Shown here piece by piece: positions 1 to 8,726 of a stretch of DNA of 10,728 nt. Below the pieces are notes generated by a model. That model was given only the letters and a program-made list of their open reading frames with translations, had not been told where the DNA came from and did no database searches. Both the position numbers and the translations under genes were made by a program. Origin of the DNA: CAYZJD01 sp964478455 (GTDB taxonomy: Bacteria > Acidobacteriota > Terriglobia > Bryobacterales > Bryobacteraceae); contig CAYZJD010000134.1 in NCBI GenBank assembly GCA_964478455.1, positions 1-10,728 on the forward strand. Reading direction: 5' to 3'. Within the stretch, counting starts at the first letter, position 1. Each line of letters starts with the position of its first letter.

Positions 1-557
1 AGACCCATGGTGAGGTGAGCGTCATAGAAGGTCGGGTGGTGCCGGAGTAGTTCGAGCGCGTATCCGTGCGACTCCTTGGCCAGCGCAAGGCTCGCCAGCT
101 TTCTCTTTTCCACGAGACCCGCGTAGTCCGTCAGGACGCCCGTCGCCATACTGAGAGCGAAAAGCGCGCTACGGTCGTTGGGCCGGACCGCGAGCACCGC
201 CCGCGCCCGCTTCTGCGCCTCCCGGGCCGCCTGGTGGAGGCGGCGGCGCACATCCGGGTCGGGGGCAAGTTTCGTCTTTGTCCTGATTCGCTCGTCGTCG
301 GTGAAGAACTCGATTTCGAGTATCATCAACCGGTCCAACTCGGAGAACAACAAGGCCGCGGCGCGGACGGCGTACGCAACAGGGTCGGCGGGATTGGCGG
401 CGATGTACCGGTCGAGAATCCGCTGCGCCTCCGGGAAATCGAAGTTGTACATCCGCGCCAGAGCGTGATCCACCGCTCCGGGCGGGATGGCGGGGTCCCC
501 CGCGGAAGCCACCGCCGGCAGCGCGCACGCGATCAGCATCACCTCCAACAGGCCCAC
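1..557 (-). CDS. Secreted/anchored TPR-like protein (3'-truncated by window edge)
   Basis: A reading frame without a stop runs from the glnE end off the left edge, giving about 185 residues. It starts with a hydrophobic stretch ending in ALPAVASA|GDP, a plausible signal peptide cut after residue 19. A helical body follows, with TPR-like repeats: ALARMYNFDFPEAQRILDRY (about residues 31-50), then RAVLAVRPNDRSALFALSMA and a third unit near YALELLRHHPTFYDAHL. I recognise the type as a TPR-like protein common in Acidobacteriota, but no function is known to me. The GTG at 557 was chosen because GAGG lies about 5 nt upstream. ATG at 539 and an overlapping ATG at 644 inside glnE, which would add a basic N-region, are alternatives. 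LIAC near residue 8 looks like a lipobox but sits too close to the N-terminus to trust. It starts 8-10 bp after the glnE stop, so it is probably co-transcribed. Confidence 0.7.
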   Translation of the reverse strand, partial: MGLLEVMLIACALPAVASAGDPAIPPGAVDHALARMYNFDFPEAQRILDRYIAANPADPVAYAVRAAALLFSELDRLMILEIEFFTDDERIRTKTKLAPDPDVRRRLHQAAREAQKRARAVLAVRPNDRSALFALSMATGVLTDYAGLVEKRKLASLALAKESHGYALELLRHHPTFYDAHLTMG

Positions 558-564
558 AATGCCC

Positions 565-3500
565 TCAAGAGCCAAAAATGCGGTCGAAATATTCCCGCGT
601 CCGGTTCCGGATTTGCGCCAGCTCGATGTCGAGCGGCTGGTCATGCAGGTGCGCCGGCGTCCACCGGCACACCAATTCGGTGAGGTTCTCCAGTTGGGAT
701 TGTGAGTTCGGCAAGCTGCCCTCGGCGGACCCGGTGGCCACGCGCAGACCGTGATCGACCGCGCGATAGAAAGTTGCGGCGTCGCGCAGGAATTCGGCAT
801 CGGCGCGTTCCAGGTGCCCCATCTTTTCGACGACGTCGATGCGCGCCGGGGTATTGAGAACTTTGTAAAAGATGCCAGCGCCCTTTAGCCGGAGATACAT
901 CAACGCGAAATCGATGTCGTACCAGCCCCCGCGCCCGGCTTTGAGCGGATTGTCCGCCCCTTGCTCCTTCTCCAGGCGCAGCCGCATCTGCAAGAGTTCC
1001 TTGCGCGAGCGGCCGCTCTGCCCGTAGCGGCGCCAGTCAATTTCTTGAAGCTCGTGCAGGAACTCCGTGCCGTGATCGACGTCGCCCGCAACCGCGCGCG
1101 ACTTCATGTAGGTGATCCCTTCCCAGGCTTCCGCGTGCTTGGCAAAATACTCGCGGTAGCTTCCCTCGAGCTGGAGCAGCGCTCCCTCGCGCCCGTTCGG
1201 CCGCAGGCGCGGATCCACCGCGAACATGACGCCGTGGCCGGTGTAGGACGTGATCAGGTCAATCGTGCGATGGGCAACACGCGTCCAGAAGCGCTGCTCA
1301 GCGCTCTCGGAGTCAGGCAGCACGAAGACGAGATCGGCGTCGGAAGCGAGGTCGAACTCACGCATGCCCAGGCGTCCCAGCGCGATCACCGTCATCTGGC
1401 TGGCGGGCTGGTAGCCCGCTGTCACCGGTGGATGCGACTCCCGGACGTGCTCGGCCGCCATCCGGTAGGCGGCGCGGACGACGGCGTCCGCCAGCTCCGA
1501 GGTGCGCTCCAGCGTGGTGAAGATGGGCTGCTGGAGACAGATGCTCTCGGCCTGGATCCGGAACATCTCGCGGCGGAAGGACCGGCGCAAGTCGTCAATA
1601 TCGGTGCTGAGGGAGGCGATCTCGTCGTAGCCGCCGGCCGCGGCGGGCTCCTCCCGAAGCTGCCGCAGTTGCGCGATCAACTCGGGGTTGCGGATCAGTT
1701 CATCGGCAAAGTAGGGGCTGTGAGTGAACAGGTCGATCGCGTAGCCGGCCAGACCCGGATCCGAGTCCAGCCAGCCGAGCCATTCCGGATTCGAAAGGAC
1801 GCGTTCGAGAAACAGCTCGAAGCTTCGCTGCCCGCGGCGAAGAGTGGCGTGGGCGACCACCTCAGCCAGCCGTGGCGCCCGCTGATCCAAAAAGCGGATC
1901 AGGTTGCTCGGCGCAGGTTCGGCTGCGACCGCTGGCGCCGCCGTCGCGGCTGAATCCGCTTTCTCCAAAGCGTGAGGCGGCGCAGTGTAGTAGATCGGCT
2001 TCTGGGCGTGGATGACGCGCTCGTAGATCTCCCTCACCTCGGCCAGATGGCGTTCGAGCGTTTCCAGCAGCGCCTGGCCAGTGGGTTTGCCGCCCGTTTC
2101 CGCCGGCGGCATGCGGCGCGCCAGCACCTCGAGCTCGTCCGGGTCCGCCGGAAGAGTGTGAGTCTGCCGGTCCTCATCGAACTGGAGCCGGTGCTCGAGG
2201 TTCCGCAGGAACTGGTAGGCGGAGGCCAGGCGCCAGTACTCGAAATCGGACAGCAAGTCCTTGTCGCGCAGTCGGCTCAAAGCCAGCAGCGTGCCACCCT
2301 GACGCACCCACGGCTCGCGCCCTCCATGCAGCCTTTGCAGACACTGCACCAGGAATTCGATGTCGCGAATCCCGCTTGGGGCCAGCTTCACGTCGAGGCC
2401 GGCGCCCGGACCGCGGCGCGCCGCCAGCTTCTCGCTGATTCTGAGGCGGGTTTCCGAAACCGCTTCCAAGGTCCGGAAGTCGAGCGTGCTCGAGTAGATC
2501 AGCGGCTCGACGAACTCGAGAAGCTCGCGCCCGATCCTGCGGTCGCCGGCCGAGACCCGGCCCTTGATCAGCATCTGCAATTCCCAGTCGCGCGCCCGGC
2601 TGCGGTAGTACTCCCGGGCGCCGTCCAGGGAAATGCACACTTCACCCAAGCGGCCATCCGGCCGCAGCCGGAGATCCACCCGGTAGCACATCCCCTCGAC
2701 CGTGTAAGTGGACAGCAGGCTGGTGAGCTGATTGGCGACTTTCTTGTAGAACTCTTTGTTCGCAACCGGCGACGGGGCGTCGGTCTCGCCGGCCCCGGAG
2801 TAAAGGAACATCAGGTCAATGTCCGAGCTGTAGTTCAGACCTTTGCCGCCGAGCTTGCCGAGCGAGATGACGCAGAAGCCGCACTCCTCGGCTCCGCTGC
2901 CCGCGCCCGCAAGGCGCGGCACGCCGTGGCGCCCGATGAGCTCGGCGCGGATTCGCCGGTACGTTACTTCGAGCACGGCGTCGGCGAGGTTCGACAGCTC
3001 TTCGGTGACGCCGGCCAGCGTCGCCAGTCCCAGCACGTCCCGCAGCAGAATCCGAAGGATCTGTTGCCGGCGGAAGACCGCCAGGGAAACAGCCGCCGGG
3101 ACGCCGCACTCGCCGAGAAGATCCTCCAGCCGGCGCTCGTACTCGTCCGCCGTCAGTACGCGATGCATGCTTTCATCGCCGAGCAGTTCCTCGATCCACT
3201 CCGGCCGCCTCAGGACCGCTTCGGAGAGGAACCGGCTGTAGGAGAAAACCGCCGCCAGGTACCGCAGCCCTTGGGCCGAGACGGTGATGCGGTCGAAGGC
3301 GTCTCGGTTCTCGATGTGGAGACGCGCGAGCAGGTGGAGGGCCTCGTCGGGGTCAGGCGAAGAGGCCAGCAGAAAGCGCAACGTAGTCTGGACGGGAGCG
3401 GGGACACCCTCGGCGAGGCGCGCCACGTGCTCGGCGGCGCGCGCGGGATCCCGGAACCTTACTTCTCCCAGCAGTTGCTGCATGCCTTGGTGGAAGCTGG

Positions 3501-3570
3501 GGTCGCTCAGCAGTCCATGGCGAACTTCCTGTGCCTCGCGGTCCGCGGCAGACGAAAGCGTCTGCCCCAC
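565..3570 (-). CDS. glnE: Bifunctional glutamine synthetase adenylyltransferase / adenylyl-removing enzyme
   Basis: GlnE attaches AMP to a tyrosine of glutamine synthetase to lower its activity, and removes it again, under PII control in the cytoplasm. The 1001 residues show the family's two nucleotidyltransferase halves. The N-terminal (deadenylylating) half has GKLGGKGLNYSSDIDLMF (about 238-255, metal-binding D250 and D252) and YRVDLRLRPDGRLG (about 296-309). The C-terminal (adenylylating) half has LGRLGMREFDLASDADLVF (about 731-749, D744 and D746) and VDPRLRPNGREG. An Ala/Pro-rich linker near 540-555 joins the halves. E. coli GlnE is about 946 residues, and the first motif lies some 75 residues later here, so the N-terminus is longer. 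The usual GKLGGxELN motif reads GKGLN, so Glu is replaced by Gly. The start is GTG with no strong Shine-Dalgarno sequence, 3 bp after the MOSC stop, suggesting translational coupling. The target gene glnA lies upstream in the same orientation. Confidence 0.96.
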   Translation of the reverse strand: MGQTLSSAADREAQEVRHGLLSDPSFHQGMQQLLGEVRFRDPARAAEHVARLAEGVPAPVQTTLRFLLASSPDPDEALHLLARLHIENRDAFDRITVSAQGLRYLAAVFSYSRFLSEAVLRRPEWIEELLGDESMHRVLTADEYERRLEDLLGECGVPAAVSLAVFRRQQILRILLRDVLGLATLAGVTEELSNLADAVLEVTYRRIRAELIGRHGVPRLAGAGSGAEECGFCVISLGKLGGKGLNYSSDIDLMFLYSGAGETDAPSPVANKEFYKKVANQLTSLLSTYTVEGMCYRVDLRLRPDGRLGEVCISLDGAREYYRSRARDWELQMLIKGRVSAGDRRIGRELLEFVEPLIYSSTLDFRTLEAVSETRLRISEKLAARRGPGAGLDVKLAPSGIRDIEFLVQCLQRLHGGREPWVRQGGTLLALSRLRDKDLLSDFEYWRLASAYQFLRNLEHRLQFDEDRQTHTLPADPDELEVLARRMPPAETGGKPTGQALLETLERHLAEVREIYERVIHAQKPIYYTAPPHALEKADSAATAAPAVAAEPAPSNLIRFLDQRAPRLAEVVAHATLRRGQRSFELFLERVLSNPEWLGWLDSDPGLAGYAIDLFTHSPYFADELIRNPELIAQLRQLREEPAAAGGYDEIASLSTDIDDLRRSFRREMFRIQAESICLQQPIFTTLERTSELADAVVRAAYRMAAEHVRESHPPVTAGYQPASQMTVIALGRLGMREFDLASDADLVFVLPDSESAEQRFWTRVAHRTIDLITSYTGHGVMFAVDPRLRPNGREGALLQLEGSYREYFAKHAEAWEGITYMKSRAVAGDVDHGTEFLHELQEIDWRRYGQSGRSRKELLQMRLRLEKEQGADNPLKAGRGGWYDIDFALMYLRLKGAGIFYKVLNTPARIDVVEKMGHLERADAEFLRDAATFYRAVDHGLRVATGSAEGSLPNSQSQLENLTELVCRWTPAHLHDQPLDIELAQIRNRTREYFDRIFGS

Positions 3571-3573
3571 CTG

Positions 3574-4068
3574 TCAGGCCAGATCATCCACCAGTGCGAT
3601 TATATCGTTCTGCCGGATGCGGCCCCCTCGGACCACGGCCGCGTAGAAGCCGCTCATACCCCATCGCGGGGAAGACGGGTCGCCGGCTTTCACTGCCGCA
3701 TCGAAGATCTCCCGGTGGATGTCCGCGCCGTACACCTGGATCGTGTTGCAGGGCGCGCGCACCTTCGTCAGCTCGATGAGGGCCTCGCCGACACGGTATC
3801 GCTGGCCGGCCCGCATCAAACGCCGGTCCAGACCGCGCGTCGTCAGGTTCTCGCCCAGCGCACCATAGAAGACCGGGTAGCCGCGAGCAGCGAGTTCGTC
3901 CACAGCTTCCGCACAAATCAGAAGCACGGCCTTTTGCGGGCCGCCGTGAATGTGGGGATGGGCGTGACCGTCGCCTTCGAATCCGAGCGGAGTGAGCACG
4001 GCCTCGGCGACCGGGTACTTGGGAACACCGCCCGGCGAGATGTTGATCTGAAGGACGATGCCCTGCAT
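3574..4068 (-). CDS. MOSC-domain protein (YiiM-like, molybdenum-cofactor sulfurase C-terminal fold)
   Basis: This 164-residue protein is essentially a single MOSC domain. Visible hallmarks are GDGHAHPHIHGGPQKAV (about 32-48), GALGENLTTRGL (about 69-80), the family's conserved cysteine in RAPCNTIQVY (C107), and RWGMSGFYAAVVRGGRI (about 135-151). MOSC domains bind molybdenum cofactor or carry sulfur on that cysteine. Stand-alone bacterial members such as YiiM act with molybdenum-cofactor-dependent reductases. The substrate here cannot be read from the sequence, and no molybdenum enzyme lies in the window. The gene sits between glnA (62 bp upstream) and glnE (3 bp downstream), a place where one expects only nitrogen-control genes. 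Its start has no clear ribosome binding site, but the domain begins at once after ATG, so the length is right. There is no signal peptide, so it is cytoplasmic. Confidence 0.9.
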   Translation of the reverse strand: MQGIVLQINISPGGVPKYPVAEAVLTPLGFEGDGHAHPHIHGGPQKAVLLICAEAVDELAARGYPVFYGALGENLTTRGLDRRLMRAGQRYRVGEALIELTKVRAPCNTIQVYGADIHREIFDAAVKAGDPSSPRWGMSGFYAAVVRGGRIRQNDIIALVDDLA

Positions 4069-4086
4069 GTGGCTCGTGGCTGGCGG

Positions 4087-4108
4087 CCCGTGGGGCTAGA
4101 TCCACGGG
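4087..4108 (-). repeat. Short inverted repeat between glnA and the MOSC gene
   Basis: CCCGTGG (4087-4093) and CCACGGG (4102-4108) form a perfect 7-bp stem with an 8-nt loop, 22 bp downstream of the glnA stop. No run of T follows on the minus strand, so it is not a classical intrinsic terminator. It could be a weak terminator, an mRNA-stabilising hairpin lowering MOSC/glnE expression relative to glnA, or chance. Confidence 0.35.
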
Positions 4109-4130
4109 TCACCAGCAGCAAGCTCCGAGC

Positions 4131-5540
<1,410 letters not shown>

Positions 5541-5706
5541 CTATCCTCCATGGGTGGATACAATTGCTGTAGGGTGGCTCAGCGCACCTAGGACCTTCAG
5601 GATAGCGAAGCGTTCCCAGCCCGGTCCAATAGAAAATAATGATCGGCCCGGAAAGAAAACTGAATCGGCGGGCGCGGCTCGCTGCGACGGCCGTGAGGCG
5701 CGCCCC
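5541..5706. promoter_or_regulatory. Divergent glnA-xseA intergenic region
   Basis: This 166-bp spacer must hold promoters for both glnA (minus) and xseA (plus). Its only AT-rich patch is 5627-5643 (CCAATAGAAAATAATGA), followed by AAAGAAAACTGAAT at 5653-5666. A weak minus-strand pair, TTGGAC (about 5622-5627) and TATCCT with 19-bp spacing, is possible but poor. I see no convincing sigma-54 -24/-12 element, terminator or riboswitch. The functional call rests on gene layout rather than motif strength. Confidence 0.4.
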
Positions 5707-7107
5707 ATGACCCCCGGCGCATCCATGGACCAGTTCCTGCTGGACTTCTCGCCGGGACGCCGGACGTACACGGTCAGCGAGCTGACCGCGGCCATCCGGG
5801 CGACGCTCGACCGCGAGTTCCCTGACGTCTGGGTGGCCGGTGAGATCTCCGGCGTCAGGCTTTCGAGCAGCGGGCACTACTACTTCACGCTGAAGGACGA
5901 GTCGGCGCAACTCCGCTGCGCCTGCTTCCGCAGCGCCGCGCGCCTGCTGCGGTTCAAGCCGCAGGACGGCGTGGCCGTGCTCGCCCGCGGGCGGATCGAC
6001 GTGTTCCCGCAGCGCGGCGAATACCAGTTGCTGGTGGAGGCGCTCGAACCGCAGGGCCTGGGAGCGCTCCAGTTCGCCTTCGAGCAGCTCAAGAAGAAGC
6101 TGGCCGCCGAAGGGCTGTTCGACGCGGCCCGCAAACGCCCGCTGCCGCGCCTCGCGGGCCGCATTGGCATTGTCACCTCGCCAGTGGGCGCTGTGATCCG
6201 CGACATGCTGCAAATCCTGGAGCGGCGGTTCCCGGGCCTTCATATCCTCATTTATCCGGCGCAGGTGCAGGGAGCGGGATCGGTCGAGGAGGTCATCGCC
6301 GGGCTAGATTGGTTCAGCGCTTCCGGCTGGCCCGACGTCGTCATCGTTGCGCGGGGAGGAGGCTCGCTCGAGGACCTGTGGACGTTCAACGAGGAGGCGG
6401 TTGCGCGGGCCATTGCGCGCTGCACCGTCCCTGTCATCTCGGCCGTTGGACACGAAACCGACGTGACCATCGCGGACTTCGTGGCCGACCTCCGCGCGCC
6501 CACGCCGTCGGCGGCGGCCGAGATGGTGATCTGCGCCAAGAACGACCTGCTCGACGGGATCGCCGCCTCCGTCCGCAAGCTCGAGCAATCCATGCGTTAC
6601 CGGCTAGCCGACGCCGCACGGCGGTTTCACCAGGCCGGAGTAGATCGCGCCGCCTCGCTTCTCAATCGCGCGATCGGGCGCCGGCTGCAACTCGTCGATG
6701 AACTGGACTACCGGCTGCGCGAGCGCGTCCGCGCGCTCATCGCCGCGCGGCGTCTCGGATGGCAGGACCTCGACGCGCATCTGCGGAAGATGGACCTGCG
6801 GCTGCGGTTCGCCGGCGCCCGCAGCCGTCTCGAAGTAGCCGAATCGGCGGTGGCGCAGCGGGTGCGGACGTTCGTCGAGCTCGAGCGGCGGCGGCTGGAT
6901 TCGCTGGCCGCGCAGCTTTCACACCTCAGCCCGCTGAGAGTGCTCGAGCGCGGCTACGCCGTCGTCAGGGACGAGGCGGGCAGAATCGTCAAGGACGCCG
7001 CCGGTGTTGCGACCGGCGCGGGACTTGAGATCCTGCTGGCAAAAGGGCGGCTGGGCGCTCGCGTGACGAACGTTATTCCAGGCGGTAGTTCGGAGCTTCC
7101 TTCGTGA
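5707..7107 (+). CDS. xseA: Exodeoxyribonuclease VII large subunit
   Basis: XseA is the catalytic subunit of exonuclease VII, which with several small XseB subunits degrades single-stranded DNA from both ends to short oligonucleotides in the cytoplasm. With ATG at 5707 it has 466 residues, against about 456 in E. coli. An N-terminal OB-fold (about 20-115; YTVSELTAAIRATLDREFPD, then VWVAGEISG) is followed by the catalytic domain with GRIGIVTSPVGAVIRDML, VARGGGSLEDLWTFNEE (about 214-230) and SAVGHETDVTIADFVADLRA (about 245-264), all strongly conserved. An Arg/Leu-rich helical coiled-coil region (about 275-430) precedes the end segment LERGYAVVRDEAGRIV. The frame is open further upstream to 5473 but would run into glnA, and GTGAGG lies before 5707. 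ATG 5725 is an alternative. No xseB lies in the window. The last 35 bp overlap the convergent guaB. Confidence 0.96.
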   Translation: MTPGASMDQFLLDFSPGRRTYTVSELTAAIRATLDREFPDVWVAGEISGVRLSSSGHYYFTLKDESAQLRCACFRSAARLLRFKPQDGVAVLARGRIDVFPQRGEYQLLVEALEPQGLGALQFAFEQLKKKLAAEGLFDAARKRPLPRLAGRIGIVTSPVGAVIRDMLQILERRFPGLHILIYPAQVQGAGSVEEVIAGLDWFSASGWPDVVIVARGGGSLEDLWTFNEEAVARAIARCTVPVISAVGHETDVTIADFVADLRAPTPSAAAEMVICAKNDLLDGIAASVRKLEQSMRYRLADAARRFHQAGVDRAASLLNRAIGRRLQLVDELDYRLRERVRALIAARRLGWQDLDAHLRKMDLRLRFAGARSRLEVAESAVAQRVRTFVELERRRLDSLAAQLSHLSPLRVLERGYAVVRDEAGRIVKDAAGVATGAGLEILLAKGRLGARVTNVIPGGSSELPS

Positions 7108-8542
7108 TGATCACGTCGTGGACGTGGNNNNNNNNNNCGTGACCCTCGCGCAAGCCCGCCGGCGTGATGCGCAGGAAGCGGGCGTTCTCCTGCAATTCGG
7201 CGATCGTGCGGCAGCCGCAGTATCCCATGCCGGCCTTAAGGCCGCCGACCAACTGGTAGACGAGTTCGGCCATCGGGCCTTTGTAGGGAACGCGTCCCTC
7301 GATGCCTTCCGGAACCAGCTTGGCGTTCGGGTCCTGCGCGTAGCGGTCGCTGGAACCCTGGGACATTGCGCCCATGGAGCCCATGCCGCGATAGCTCTTG
7401 AAGGTCCGGCCCTGGTAGAGAATCATTTCCCCGGGGCTTTCGTCGGTGCCCGCGAACAGGCTTCCGATCATGACGGTATCCGCGCCGGCGGCGATCGCCT
7501 TGGTGATGTCGCCCGAGAACTTGATACCGCCGTCGGAGACCAGCGGGACGCCGGTGCCCCGGGCGGCGCGCGCCGCTTCCGCAATGGCGGTGATCTGCGG
7601 CACCCCAGCGCCGGTTACCACGCGGGTAGTGCAAATCGAACCCGGCCCCACGCCGACCTTGATTCCGTCCACGCCCAGCGCGATCAGGTCTCGCGCCCCT
7701 TCATAGGTGGCGACGTTGCCGGCGATCAACTCGACGTCGGGCAGGGCGCGCTTCACCGCAACGATGGCTTCCATGACCCGCTCGCTGTGCCCGTGGGCGG
7801 TGTCGATCACCAGCACGTCCACTTTTCTGGCCACCAGTTCCTGCGCGCGCTCCACGAAATCGCCGGTGGCGCCGATCGCGGCCGCCACGCGGAGCCGCCC
7901 CTGCTCGTCCTTGGCCGCGTTCGGATACTTCAGCTTCTTCTGGATGTCCTTGACCGTGATGAGCCCCTTGAGGTTGTACTGCTCGTCCACCACCAGCAGT
8001 TTCTCGACCCGGTGACGGTGCAGGATTCTCTCGGCTTCTTCAAGCGTCGTACCCACCGGCACGGTAATCAGGTTCTCTTTGGTCATCACCTCGGAGATGG
8101 GCAGCTCGAAGCGGGTTTCGAAGCGCAGGTCGCGGTTGGTGAGGATCCCCACGAGCTTGCCGTTCTTGGTGACCGGAACGCCGGAGATGCGGAAGCGCTT
8201 CATCACCTCCAGCGCCTCGTAGATTTTCTGCTCCGGCTCCATTGTGACCGGATCGACGATCATCCCGCTCTCGCTGCGTTTCACGCGGTCCACTTCCTCG
8301 GCCTGCTTCTCGACCGGCATGTTGCGGTGGATGACGCCGATGCCCCCTTGCTGGGCGAGCGCGATGGCCATGTGGGATTCCGTCACCGTATCCATGGCCG
8401 AGCTGACGATGGGGGTGTTCAGCGAGATGTTGCGGGTGAGCCAGGTTCGCGTATCCGCCTGGGCGGGGAGCAGCGCGCTCCGCGCCGGCACCAGGAGCAC
8501 GTCATCGAAGGTAAGACCTTCGGGGAGACCGTCAGGAATCAT
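7073..8542 (-). CDS. guaB: Inosine-5'-monophosphate dehydrogenase (interrupted by a 10-N gap near its end)
   Basis: GuaB oxidises IMP to XMP with NAD+, the committed step of GMP synthesis, as a cytoplasmic tetramer. About 489 residues are encoded. The N-terminal barrel part is EGLTFDDVLLVPA and PIVSSAMDTVTE. Two CBS domains follow (about 90-205 from the chosen Met; FRISGVPVTKNGKLVGILTN, then RVEKLLVVDEQYNLKGLITV). The barrel resumes with VLVIDTAHGHSERV, the catalytic-cysteine loop GVGPGSICTTRVVTGAGVPQ (C304), SDGGIKFSGD, GSMGAMSQGSSDRY and the mobile flap EGIEGRVPYKG. It ends HDVIITKEAPNYRLE. ATG 8542 gives the usual MIPDGLPEGLTFDD start. A TTG at 8557 would add five residues. Ten N's give four X residues just before the terminal HVHDV motif. 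The C-terminus overlaps xseA. A structured leader with a boxA-like element lies upstream. Confidence 0.97.
   Translation of the reverse strand: MIPDGLPEGLTFDDVLLVPARSALLPAQADTRTWLTRNISLNTPIVSSAMDTVTESHMAIALAQQGGIGVIHRNMPVEKQAEEVDRVKRSESGMIVDPVTMEPEQKIYEALEVMKRFRISGVPVTKNGKLVGILTNRDLRFETRFELPISEVMTKENLITVPVGTTLEEAERILHRHRVEKLLVVDEQYNLKGLITVKDIQKKLKYPNAAKDEQGRLRVAAAIGATGDFVERAQELVARKVDVLVIDTAHGHSERVMEAIVAVKRALPDVELIAGNVATYEGARDLIALGVDGIKVGVGPGSICTTRVVTGAGVPQITAIAEAARAARGTGVPLVSDGGIKFSGDITKAIAAGADTVMIGSLFAGTDESPGEMILYQGRTFKSYRGMGSMGAMSQGSSDRYAQDPNAKLVPEGIEGRVPYKGPMAELVYQLVGGLKAGMGYCGCRTIAELQENARFLRITPAGLREGHXXXXHVHDVIITKEAPNYRLE
7128..7137. other. Assembly gap (10 N) inside guaB
   Basis: Ten N's join two contigs within the guaB coding frame. 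The frame is kept across them, but family alignment suggests no residues are missing here: REGH-XXXX-HVHDV should read REGHVHDV. The round length marks a fixed spacer rather than a measured gap. Confidence 0.95.
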
Positions 8543-8613
8543 GTGGGTGATTCTCAATCATACACCACGCCATCGAGGAGGGACGTGTCTCCGGGCGGCT
8601 CGACAGGGCCTGA

Positions 8614-8638
8614 GGGGCACGGGCTGAGGCCGTGTCCC
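8614..8638. repeat. GC-rich inverted repeat in the guaB leader
   Basis: GGGGCACGG (8614-8622) and CCGTGTCCC (8630-8638) flank a 7-nt loop. On the plus strand the stem has 9 pairs including one G-U. On the minus (guaB) strand the same position is an A-C mismatch, leaving blocks of 5 and 3 pairs. No T-run follows on either strand. It lies 72 bp before the guaB ATG. Confidence 0.4.
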
Positions 8639-8650
8639 GGGCCGGCGCGC

Positions 8651-8664
8651 GACGCATCGGGGGC
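8651..8664. repeat. 14-bp direct repeat, distal copy of the hairpin arm
   Basis: GACGCATCGGGGGC at 8651-8664 matches GACGCATCGAGGGC at 8731-8744 in 13 of 14 positions, exactly 80 bp apart. The second copy is part of one arm of the hairpin at 8727-8770, so this copy could pair with the other arm (8759-8766) instead. Confidence 0.6.
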
Positions 8665-8710
8665 GTGGGGTGGGGGGTGCGCGTTGCAGGCTCCAAGTTG
8701 TTGATTCAAT

Positions 8711-8722
8711 TGTCAAAGAGCA
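8711..8722 (-). promoter_or_regulatory. boxA-like antitermination element (NusB/S10-type)
   Basis: The minus strand reads TGCTCTTTGACA, one mismatch from the E. coli rRNA-operon boxA TGCTCTTTAACA, and continues ATTGAATC, as rRNA boxA sites typically continue with an A/T-rich stretch. In known systems boxA RNA is bound by NusB-S10 (with SuhB) and makes RNA polymerase resistant to Rho. It lies 4 nt after a strong hairpin and 168 nt before guaB. The sequence match is seen directly; the function is inferred. TTGACA in it could also be read as a -35 box, but no -10 follows at proper spacing. Confidence 0.5.
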
Positions 8723-8726
8723 GTGT

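Noticed and set aside
5541..5706. Sigma-54 promoter or NtrC site for glnA
   Set aside because: One GG-N10-GC spacing exists by chance, but the surrounding bases do not match TGGCAC-N5-TTGCA.
7118..8704. 528-codon plus-strand frame opposite guaB
   Set aside because: Crosses the N gap and mirrors guaB; no recognisable domain.
8701..8722. TTGACA of the boxA-like element as a -35 promoter box
   Set aside because: No acceptable -10 hexamer occurs 15-19 bp downstream on the minus strand, where the sequence is GC-rich; the boxA reading explains more of the bases.
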